A stretch of 64,000 bases of DNA from Ruminococcus sp. (GTDB lineage Bacteria > Bacillota > Clostridia > Oscillospirales > Ruminococcaceae). The translations under genes and the position numbers were made by a program. Location of the stretch: contig SVNK01000001.1 in the NCBI GenBank assembly GCA_015066935.1, forward strand, positions 1 to 64,000. The letters run 5' to 3'. Each line of letters begins with the position of its first letter. Position 1 is the stretch's first letter. The notes under the pieces were generated by a model. The model had not been told where the DNA came from. It made no database searches and saw nothing but the letters and a program-made list of their open reading frames with translations. Positions 1 through 9,410 of the stretch are shown in pieces.

Positions 1-273
1 GAACAAAACAAAGATTAAGCTATATGTTCTCGGAATGTTTATAATTTATGTTCTGGGAGATGTTCTGTTGTTTGTTGAAGGCGTTTAATTCGTCACGTAT
101 TGACAGAAGACTTGTACATCTGTACAAATTTGAGATTGTCGATAAACATTGCTATTTGCGGACGACCAATGGTCGTCCCTACATTTATACACACAAAACA
201 GCCAATCTGTAGGGATGCCCAATGGGCATCCGCATATAATTGTATTTGTAAATCGGCTTTTTCTACAGCCAGA

Positions 274-303
274 AGACTTGTACATCTGTACAAGTCTTTT
301 TTT
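274..303 (+). terminator. Intrinsic terminator at the right end of cassette A
   Basis: Perfect stem AGACTTGTAC / GTACAAGTCT followed by seven T residues. The left copy near 104-127 has the same 5' arm and loop but lost the last stem bases and has no T-tract, so only this copy should terminate. Confidence 0.75.
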
Positions 304-304
304 G

Positions 305-333
305 TTGCCAAAATCTGCGAAGTATGGTATAAT
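305..333 (+). promoter_or_regulatory. Sigma-A promoter for the 390-899 gene
   Basis: TTGCCA, 17-nt spacer, TATAAT, with TGG before the -10 (extended -10 form). It lies directly after the cassette A terminator and is repeated in cassette B, so the repeat carries its own promoter for whatever gene follows. Confidence 0.75.
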
Positions 334-389
334 ATAGGAAATCATATTGTTTGATAATCACAATTCGAAGGAGATGCTGTGAAGGTATC

Positions 390-899
390 ATGAAAAAAAA
401 TAAGAGTTTGAAAACAAAAAATAATAAATCCAAATTCAGTACAGTTCAGGATGATCGAATTGTACGGATCTACTTGATCCTTTTTTGTCTTGGTTTTGCC
501 GGCGTTTTTCTCGTATACTATTTCATTAAGCATGATTTGCCAGCAAGTGAATTTGTTGTAGTCATGACGACTTTCGATGAGTATACGTTTTTCGTTTATT
601 TAATGATTGTGTTGCTTATATGGGAATTATTTCTCTTAAACCGTTATAAGAAAAAATGCAGCCGAATCATGCAGAACGGGACATCCTGTATTGGGAATGT
701 ATTAGAGGCAGTTCGTGTGCCGACTTCACTGAAGGGTCACGGTGTAGCCACAAACTGGTGGCAGTATAAGATAAAGCTCCCGGATGGTACGACCGTGACG
801 ACAGAACAGTATTCACATAATTTCATGAGAGAGCTAAACTGGCGTAGATGCACCGTTTATGAGTTGGACGGAGAGTATTACTTCACGGATTTTAAATAA
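390..899 (+). CDS. Small membrane-anchored protein, unknown function
   Basis: 169 residues from the ATG at 390. The ORF-track start at 351 has no ribosome binding site, whereas AAGGAG and GAAGG lie before 390. The N-terminus is Lys/Asn rich, followed by two membrane spans (about residues 27-45 and 67-87, around FCLGFAGVFLVYYF and FFVYLMIVLLIWELFLL). A soluble C-terminal half of about 75 residues contains NWWQYKIKLPDGTTV, resembling a small beta-barrel/SH3-like module. Likely topology is both termini inside. It is a single-gene unit driven by the cassette A promoter and is AT-rich compared with the housekeeping genes. I do not recognise the family. Confidence 0.7.
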   Translation: MKKNKSLKTKNNKSKFSTVQDDRIVRIYLILFCLGFAGVFLVYYFIKHDLPASEFVVVMTTFDEYTFFVYLMIVLLIWELFLLNRYKKKCSRIMQNGTSCIGNVLEAVRVPTSLKGHGVATNWWQYKIKLPDGTTVTTEQYSHNFMRELNWRRCTVYELDGEYYFTDFK

Positions 900-998
900 T
901 CAAATTGGAAATTCAATTGAAATCCAAGTCGCTTAGTTCAAAAAATATTCACTGACAGATTTCAATCACTTTTTCTATACCATTTAGTCTCACTTCTA

Positions 999-1028
999 TT
1001 GTAACACTACATGAGTTTGTGGTATAAT
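999..1028 (+). promoter_or_regulatory. Orphan sigma-A promoter
   Basis: TTGTAA, 18-nt spacer, TATAAT, with TGG before the -10. No ORF with a ribosome binding site follows before cassette B. A transcript from here would run about 230 nt through the B element to its terminator at 1242-1270. It may be the former promoter of the downstream gene, cut off when cassette B arrived, or it may make a short structured RNA. Confidence 0.45.
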
Positions 1029-1241
1029 GAGTTTAGAAAATAAAAATGTCATCTATTCTGAGCAAGGGTGACAGAAGACTTGTACATCTGTACAAATTTG
1101 AGATTGTCGATAAACATTGCTATTTGCGGACGACCAATGGTCGTCCCTACATTTATACACGCAATACAGCCAATCTGTAGGGATGCCCATTGGGCATCCG
1201 CATATAATTGTATTTGTAAATCGGCTTTTTCTACAGCCAGA

Positions 1242-1270
1242 AGACTTGTACATCTGTACAGGTCTTTTTT
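1242..1270 (+). terminator. Intrinsic terminator at the right end of cassette B
   Basis: AGACTTGTAC / GTACAGGTCT stem followed by six T residues. It is the T-tract-bearing right-hand copy; the left copy at about 1072-1095 lacks the T-tract. Confidence 0.7.
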
Positions 1271-1271
1271 G

Positions 1272-1300
1272 TTGCCAAAATCTGTGGTGTGTGGTATAAT
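1272..1300 (+). promoter_or_regulatory. Sigma-A promoter for the P-loop kinase-like gene
   Basis: TTGCCA, 17-nt spacer, TATAAT with TGG before the -10. Same promoter as in cassette A, placed about 45 bp before the ATG at 1347. Confidence 0.75.
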
Positions 1301-1346
1301 ATAGGTGGTCGGACAGATTGATATATTAGAATTTGGAGGGAAAGAA

Positions 1347-2099
1347 ATGAAAAACAGATTATTTATTATTGAAGGTTTGCCTTGTTCAGGGAAAAGTACC
1401 ACATCATCATTTGTTGCCTCACTCTTGGAAGAAAAAGGTGATATTTGTTTGATTGATGAAGGTACGGGGAATCATCCTGCTGATTATGAATTTCATGCAC
1501 TTGCTCCCGCAGGCTTGGTTTCAGATAAAGAAGAGATTGTATCATTATCCAAATTCACAGGGGAGATGTTTGATAAACTTTTAAAATATAAAATATATGA
1601 TTTTCTGCCTTGGGAAATAGAGATGCCGATTATGCTTGATAAATGGCGACAGTTTGTTCAGACCAGTAATGAAAATACAACCTATATTTTCAATTGTGTA
1701 TTGTTGCAAAATCCCATGTGTGAAACGATGATGAGGTTTGGTTTTTCGGAAGATGAGTCTGAAAGCTACATCAGTAAAATTGTCGATATAATTCAGTCGA
1801 TGAAACCTGTTGTTATCTATTTGAAAAACACAGATATTGCTGATTCTATAAAACATACAGCAAAAGAACGTCCGAGCTGGCTTGATAGTGTCATCGATTA
1901 CCATGTGAATGGGAGTTACGGAAAACAAATTGGTGCAGAAGGGTTTGATGGGTACATTAAATGCTTAGAGGAAAGGCAAGCACGTGAATTGAGAATTCTG
2001 AACGGTTTACCTGTGGAAAAGCTTATAGTCGATAATCCTCAACGTGATTGGAATTCTGCTCAAGAAATAATAAAAAAATATTTAATGGCGATTTCATAA
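1347..2099 (+). CDS. P-loop NTPase, kinase-like
   Basis: 250 residues. The ATG at 1347 follows GGAGGGAAAGAA; the ORF-track start at 1305 falls on the cassette B promoter edge. The N-terminus FIIEGLPCSGKSTTSS is a Walker A (GxPxSGKST) of the nucleoside/thymidylate-kinase-like group: a beta strand, the P-loop, then a helix. The middle has a helical, Trp-containing segment (KWRQFVQTSN) and a strand VVIYLKN that resembles the late core strand of these kinases. No lid Arg motif can be assigned with confidence and the substrate is unknown. Expressed from the duplicated cassette promoter; AT-rich and probably accessory. Confidence 0.75.
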   Translation: MKNRLFIIEGLPCSGKSTTSSFVASLLEEKGDICLIDEGTGNHPADYEFHALAPAGLVSDKEEIVSLSKFTGEMFDKLLKYKIYDFLPWEIEMPIMLDKWRQFVQTSNENTTYIFNCVLLQNPMCETMMRFGFSEDESESYISKIVDIIQSMKPVVIYLKNTDIADSIKHTAKERPSWLDSVIDYHVNGSYGKQIGAEGFDGYIKCLEERQARELRILNGLPVEKLIVDNPQRDWNSAQEIIKKYLMAIS

Positions 2100-2218
2100 T
2101 ATTGTTTGATAAATTCCAATTTGCCGAACCCAACATATTACATATCTTTTTATGTTATATGTTCAGCATATCAGATTACAATTTCTTCAAAAACACAGAT
2201 TATCAAGGAGGTCAGAAT

Positions 2219-2767
2219 ATGACAACATCAGTCGCAAACAAAAAAATGTCTGTGAAATCACAGACAATCGGAGCTCTTGCAGCTCTTGTTTCTGCCGTAA
2301 TTCTCCCACAGATGATTCATGCTATCGGAGCTGCGGCAGGACTCGGCACTTCACTTGGCGAAATGCTTCTGCCTATGCATCTCCCGATTATCCTTGCGGG
2401 ACTTCTTGCAGGTCCGTTTGCCGCAGGAACAGCAGGCTTTTTATCTCCGCTGATCAGCTTTGCCCTTACAGGTATGCCAACGACTGCCATGCTTCCGTTT
2501 ATGGTGATCGAGCTTGCAATGTACGGCATTTGCTCAGGACTCCTGAAAAATACAGAATTCCCCGACATCTTAAAAGTTCTTGCAGTCCAGATTTCAGGCA
2601 GAGTTTTCCGTGCAGCAGCAATTCTCATAGGATTCTACGGTATGGGTTCTGTTGTAAAGCCTGAAATCATTCTTACAAGCGTCAGAGTCGGCATTATCGG
2701 AATCATATTACAGCTTGTGATAATCCCACTTTCAGTACACGCTCTTAAAAATGCAGACAATGAATAA
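2219..2767 (+). CDS. ECF transporter S component (substrate unknown)
   Basis: 182 residues from the ATG at 2219, preceded by AAGGAGGTCAGAAT; the longer ORF-track form reads through the non-coding gap. About six hydrophobic helices with many small residues (GALAALVSAVILPQ, LPIILAGLLAGPFAAGTAG, PFMVIELAMYGICSGLL) match the membrane S subunits of energy-coupling-factor vitamin/cofactor transporters, including the LP..LAGLLAGP segment common in that group. The ECF ATPases and T component are not encoded here, so it would share a common module encoded elsewhere (group II). It overlaps the DUF1893 gene by 17 nt and heads a three-gene operon. The ligand cannot be read from sequence. Confidence 0.8.
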   Translation: MTTSVANKKMSVKSQTIGALAALVSAVILPQMIHAIGAAAGLGTSLGEMLLPMHLPIILAGLLAGPFAAGTAGFLSPLISFALTGMPTTAMLPFMVIELAMYGICSGLLKNTEFPDILKVLAVQISGRVFRAAAILIGFYGMGSVVKPEIILTSVRVGIIGIILQLVIIPLSVHALKNADNE

Positions 2768-3185
2768 TCTTCAGAATGCTGCAAAAATCCTTTCAGAAGG
2801 CGGATACACCTGCGTTATATGCAGCGATAACGATGTGCAGACCAGCAATCAGAGAGGTGTAGCTCCGCTTCTGAAATGGCTTGACGAAACGAAAAATCTG
2901 TCGGATTACTCTGCGGCTGACAAGGTTGTGGGGAAAGGTGCGGCGTATCTTTATATCCTCCTTGAAATAAAGGAGCTTTATGCACATGTTATCAGTCGTC
3001 CCGCATACGACCTTCTGCAAAAGTACGGTATTCCCGTTTCGTACACAACTATGACAGAACTTGTAAGGAATCGTGACAATACAGGCTTTTGTCCCATTGA
3101 ATCGGCGGTCATTACTATCGACAACCCTCACGAAGCATTGAATGCTATCAGAAAAAAACTCGAAAATATGAAAGTTTGCAGGTGA
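2751..3185 (+). CDS. DUF1893 family protein
   Basis: 144 residues (or 141 from the ATG at 2760). Conserved blocks of the family are visible: SNQRGVAPLLKWLDE, FSAADKVVGKGAA-like YSAADKVVGKGAAYLYILL, and NRDNTGFCPIESAV with a Cys in the TGFCPxE motif. DUF1893 proteins have a cytidine-deaminase-like fold and no settled function. It overlaps the S component by 17 nt at its 5' end, and its 3' end comes 5 nt before the reductase start, indicating translational coupling. The pairing suggests shared handling of one small molecule, which is inference. Confidence 0.85.
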   Translation: MQTMNNLQNAAKILSEGGYTCVICSDNDVQTSNQRGVAPLLKWLDETKNLSDYSAADKVVGKGAAYLYILLEIKELYAHVISRPAYDLLQKYGIPVSYTTMTELVRNRDNTGFCPIESAVITIDNPHEALNAIRKKLENMKVCR

Positions 3186-3190
3186 TTATT

Positions 3191-4318
3191 ATGGAAAAAA
3201 ATGAAATCTTTGACGTGTCAAAACTCGGCTTCGGCCTTATGAGACTCCCCGAAAAAGACGGTGAAATCGACTACGACCATGTCTGTCGTATGGTTGATAA
3301 ATACATGGAGGCAGGTCTGAATTACTTTGATACGGCTTATGTATACCACAGCGGAAAATCCGAAGTTGCCGCAAGAGAATGTCTTGTAAAAAGATATCCC
3401 AGAGAAAGCTTTAAAATCGCCACAAAACTGCCGTCATGGTGTATGAAATCAAAAGACGACAGAGACAGAATCTTCAACGAACAACTCGAAAGAACAGGCG
3501 TCGATTATTTCGATTTCTACCTGCTTCACTCCCTTGAGGACGGCAATAACTATGATACTTACGAGCAGCTTGACTGCTTCAACTGGGGATTGCAGAAAAA
3601 ACGTGAAGGAAAAATAAAGCATTTCGGCTTTTCATATCACGGTACTCCCGAACTGCTCGAGGTCGTTCTCGACAGACATCCTGAAATTGAGTTCGTACAG
3701 ATTCAGCTGAATTATGCCGACTGGAAAAACCCTATCGTTCATTCCGGTGAGCTGTACGAAATCCTGAGCAGACGGAATGTTCCGATGATTATTATGGAGC
3801 CTGTCAAAGGCGGAACGCTTGCCTCGCTTATGCCTGAACTCGAAGCTAAACTCAAAGCTGCACGTCCCGATTCTTCAATCGCTTCATGGGCTATGAGATT
3901 TGTAGGCTCTCTTGACGGTATTATAACAATTCTTTCAGGAATGTCCAATGACGAACAGATGCAGGATAACCTCAATACCTTCACAAACTTTGAACCTCTT
4001 TCCGACAGCGAAAAAATGCTTATCGAAGAAGTAAACGAGGTTATGTTCAATTCGCCGCTTATCGGCTGTACATCTTGCCGTTACTGCTGCGACGGATGTC
4101 CGTCAGGGATAAATATTCCCGAAGTTTTCCGTGTGCTCAATACTATAAGACTCTACGGCGAGGAGTGGCGCTCGGGAAATGTCTACAAGGTTCTTACAGA
4201 AAAAAGCGGAAAGGCAAAGGATTGTATTGCCTGTGGTCAGTGTGAAAGTGTGTGTCCGCAGCATCTTTCAATAATCGAGCTGCTCGCTGAAGCTTCGGGA
4301 CACCTCGATAAAGAATAA
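3191..4318 (+). CDS. Aldo/keto reductase with C-terminal 4Fe-4S cluster region
   Basis: 375 residues. The ATG at 3191 follows GCAGGTGATT; the ORF-track start at 3176 lies inside the previous gene. Residues about 1-280 form the aldo/keto reductase barrel: the tetrad Asp-Tyr-Lys-His is visible in YFDTAYVYHSGKSE, ATKLPSW and YLLHSLED. The tail has two cysteine groups, CTSCRYCCDGCPSG and CIACGQCESVCPQH, typical of the iron-sulfur-containing AKR branch common in anaerobes. It is a cytosolic oxidoreductase probably linked to ferredoxin; substrate unknown. Last gene of the operon, ended by the hairpin at 4337-4369. Confidence 0.93.
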   Translation: MEKNEIFDVSKLGFGLMRLPEKDGEIDYDHVCRMVDKYMEAGLNYFDTAYVYHSGKSEVAARECLVKRYPRESFKIATKLPSWCMKSKDDRDRIFNEQLERTGVDYFDFYLLHSLEDGNNYDTYEQLDCFNWGLQKKREGKIKHFGFSYHGTPELLEVVLDRHPEIEFVQIQLNYADWKNPIVHSGELYEILSRRNVPMIIMEPVKGGTLASLMPELEAKLKAARPDSSIASWAMRFVGSLDGIITILSGMSNDEQMQDNLNTFTNFEPLSDSEKMLIEEVNEVMFNSPLIGCTSCRYCCDGCPSGINIPEVFRVLNTIRLYGEEWRSGNVYKVLTEKSGKAKDCIACGQCESVCPQHLSIIELLAEASGHLDKE

Positions 4319-4336
4319 TCGGTCAGCCATATATAA

Positions 4337-4369
4337 AACCGCAGTGATTTTTTACTAATCACTGCGGTT
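4337..4369. terminator. Left copy of duplicated terminator hairpin
   Basis: 13-bp perfect stem AACCGCAGTGATT / AATCACTGCGGTT with loop TTTTACT. The T-tract expected after the stem is replaced by the repeat element start (TTGAGATTG...). The same hairpin recurs at 4527-4558. Confidence 0.75.
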
Positions 4370-4526
4370 GAGATTGTCGATAAACATCGTTGTTTGCGGG
4401 CGAACGCAGTTCGCCCCTACACTATAATACGAATAATAGGCATTTGTAGGGGACGGCGCACCCCAAGGGTACTTCCGTTGGGCGTCCACGACGTCCCGTT
4501 AATATACAGCTTTTTCTACAGACTGA
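4368..4526 (+). repeat. Element C: palindromic repeat between two hairpin copies
   Basis: Same family as cassettes A and B: starts TTGAGATTGTCGATAAACAT and ends GCTTTTTCTACAG. Its internal palindromes differ: GGGCGAACGCAGTTCGCCC replaces GGACGACC.., but the CCCTACA / TGTAGGG arms are kept. So the ends and arms are conserved while the palindrome modules change. No gene; the ORF at 4394-4591 is a shadow. Confidence 0.8.
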
Positions 4527-4569
4527 AACGCAGTGATTTTTTACTAATCACTGCGGTTTTCTTTTTTAT
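4527..4569. terminator. Right copy of duplicated terminator hairpin
   Basis: AACGCAGTGATT / AATCACTGCGGTT stem (one C deleted relative to the left copy) followed by TTTTCTTTTTT. This copy retains the T-tract, so it ends the reductase transcript and, in reverse, sits at the end of the leftward membrane-protein gene. Confidence 0.75.
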
Positions 4570-4967
4570 GAATGGGATTTGTTTCTATTAATTACTGCCA
4601 TTAAGAATATACATGCTGAGTTGACAATAAGCAATGAACCAAGAGCTAAAATTGCTCCGCTTGATATATCATACACCTTTCCGCTTCCGATATTATCACT
4701 GTTTACCAGCAGAATCGCTAAACCTGCAAAGCTTACTGCCGAAAGGACAAGACTTATCACGCCTGACCTGACTGACTTTTTTGTTTCTGCGTCCTTTGTA
4801 CGCTGATATGCCGATATTGCTATTCCAACCGGCGCAAGAACAAGCGCCGCTACTATTGTTGCAAATAGAACAGGATTCATTGTTTCGTTGCCGATATTCA
4901 CCCAGAATCCGATTACTCCATAAAGAGTCAAAGCCAAAGCCAATATAGTTACAGTTAATTTATTCAT
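4566..4967 (-). CDS. Small four-span membrane protein, unknown
   Basis: 133 residues. The ATG at 4967 follows AACGAGGGTGACT; the ORF-track start is a GTG two codons earlier that overlaps the ribosome binding site. Four hydrophobic segments are visible: VTILALALTLYGVIGFWV, PVLFATIVAALVLAPVGIAIS, VISLVLSAVSFAGLAILLV and SGAILALGSLLIVNSACIFLM. A short charged loop (QRTKDAETKKS) lies between spans 2 and 3. It resembles an inactive-pump or DUF-type integral protein, but I recognise no family. It follows a 28-codon ORF from one promoter, with only 11 nt between stop and start. Confidence 0.75.
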   Translation of the reverse strand: MNKLTVTILALALTLYGVIGFWVNIGNETMNPVLFATIVAALVLAPVGIAISAYQRTKDAETKKSVRSGVISLVLSAVSFAGLAILLVNSDNIGSGKVYDISSGAILALGSLLIVNSACIFLMAVINRNKSHS

Positions 4968-4978
4968 AGTCACCCTCG

Positions 4979-5065
4979 TTATTTAAATGAGATGGTCTTT
5001 GTATTATTGCTGTCTTTTATATCACCTGGAGTGATTGCTCCAAAATCGCCAACTTCTATTCTCAT
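4979..5065 (-). CDS. 28-residue small ORF upstream of the membrane protein
   Basis: Not in the ORF track. ATG at 5065, stop TAA at 4979, encoding MRIEVGDFGAITPGDIKDSN and eight more residues ending TISFK. A good Shine-Dalgarno (AAAAGGTGAT) is placed 8 nt before the ATG, and a promoter lies about 70 bp upstream. The stop is followed by the binding site of the membrane-protein gene. It could be a genuine small protein or a leader ORF coupling translation of the next gene. No family recognised. Confidence 0.5.
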   Translation of the reverse strand: MRIEVGDFGAITPGDIKDSNNTKTISFK

Positions 5066-5137
5066 GAATTATATCACCTTTTTTACCGTCGTTAAAAGCT
5101 TATATTTGGCTTTTGTTTGCACATTAGTACCTGTATT

Positions 5138-5166
5138 ATAATAACATATTAGCATATAAAAGTCAA
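5138..5166 (-). promoter_or_regulatory. Promoter for the small ORF/membrane protein pair
   Basis: On the minus strand: TTGACT, 17-nt spacer, TATTAT, then about 70 nt of leader to the ATG at 5065. Confidence 0.6.
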
Positions 5167-5202
5167 CACTTTTTCAATAATTAGTTGCATTTTTTACATT
5201 GC

Positions 5203-5550
5203 TTACATTTCTCCGCCGCTTACGTCGATTTCACGCTCAAGAACGGAGGTCGTTCCCGTGAGTCCGCACCACGCACAGGTTATTCTTTCCTCGTTGTTCC
5301 AGCAGCTGAGCTTTCCGCAGCGTCCGCATTGCAGAAAACGTCTTGTTTTGCAGTAGGGACATCCGTTATACTCGTCTGCGGGGTAGAGGTTTCCCGTAAT
5401 CTTGCTTTTGTCGTACCCTTCACGGGCTGCCTTGATCTCACTGATAGGAAATGCCCATGTACGGTACCAGTCGCCCTCGTATTCCTCAACACGCACACCG
5501 TAGGTCTTTTTTACCTCAGGACACTTGAAAAGTATTACATTCGCTTTCAT
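5203..5550 (-). CDS. Zinc-ribbon protein, TerY-C metal-binding-domain-like
   Basis: 115 residues; AAGGAGACGGAT precedes the ATG at 5550. The N-terminal half (ILFKCPEVKKTYGVRVEEYEGDWYRTWAFP) looks like a small beta-domain. The C-terminal half has cysteine pairs CPYCKTRRFLQCGRCGKLSC and CAWCG, the spacing of the TerY-C zinc-binding domain. It lacks the von Willebrand A domain of TerY itself. It lies 65 bp after rpoC in the same direction, behind a weak hairpin, so it may be read-through expressed. Function unknown; nucleic-acid or protein contact through zinc ribbons is a guess from the fold. Confidence 0.75.
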   Translation of the reverse strand: MKANVILFKCPEVKKTYGVRVEEYEGDWYRTWAFPISEIKAAREGYDKSKITGNLYPADEYNGCPYCKTRRFLQCGRCGKLSCWNNEERITCAWCGLTGTTSVLEREIDVSGGEM

Positions 5551-5582
5551 ATCCGTCTCCTTATATCATTGATATACAAGTA

Positions 5583-5608
5583 CGGGCGACCTTGAATTGG
5601 GTCGCCCG
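5583..5608 (-). terminator. Hairpin after rpoC
   Basis: Minus-strand stem CGGGCGACC / GGTCGCCCG with a loop of 8 nt, followed by TACTTGTAT rather than a clean T-tract. Probably a partial terminator. Confidence 0.5.
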
Positions 5609-5615
5609 ATGTGTT

Positions 5616-9338
<3,723 letters not shown>

Positions 9339-9378
9339 ACTGATGCCTCCTTAGTAATAGTTAAAGGTGGATTATTGG

Positions 9379-9402
9379 CGAGCCGCATTTTGTCTGCGGC
9401 TC
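9379..9402 (-). other. Intercistronic hairpin between rpoB and rpoC
   Basis: GAGCCGCA / TGCGGCTC inverted repeat with a 7-nt loop in the 72-nt gap. There is no T-tract, so it is more likely an RNA processing or stability element than a terminator. Confidence 0.5.
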
Positions 9403-9410
9403 AACACGGA

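Larger units (their letters stand above)
101..338 (+). repeat. Cassette A: terminator-flanked palindromic element plus promoter
   Basis: Near-identical to 1069-1305 (cassette B). It has, in order: a hairpin copy (GACTTGTACATCTGTAC core, about 104-127); an element body starting TTGAGATTGTCGATAAAC and ending CTTTTTCTACAG; inside the body two 19-bp palindromes, GGACGACCAATGGTCGTCC (160-178) and a GGATGCCC/GGGCATCC one (213-231), with CCCTACA and TGTAGGG arms facing each other; a second copy of the same hairpin followed by a T-tract; and a sigma-A promoter. No believable protein is encoded, and the four short ORFs here are frame shadows of the palindromes. Non-autonomous mobile or amplifying element is inferred from copy number in the window. 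Confidence 0.85.
1069..1305 (+). repeat. Cassette B: second copy of the terminator-element-promoter cassette
   Basis: Matches 101-338 with few differences (ACACACAAAACAGCC becomes ACACGCAATACAGCC; the T-tract is one base shorter). The duplication includes both terminator hairpin copies, the palindromic body and the downstream promoter. The sequences outside the two copies are unrelated, so the unit moved or duplicated as a whole. Confidence 0.85.

Noticed and set aside
85-354. Four overlapping ORFs of 62-86 aa on both strands
   Set aside because: They are frame shadows of the palindromic element; the same peptides recur in cassette B (1049-1304) and share no ribosome binding site.
4394-4591. 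65-aa plus-strand ORF
   Set aside because: Lies wholly in element C and the terminator; its composition follows the palindromes.
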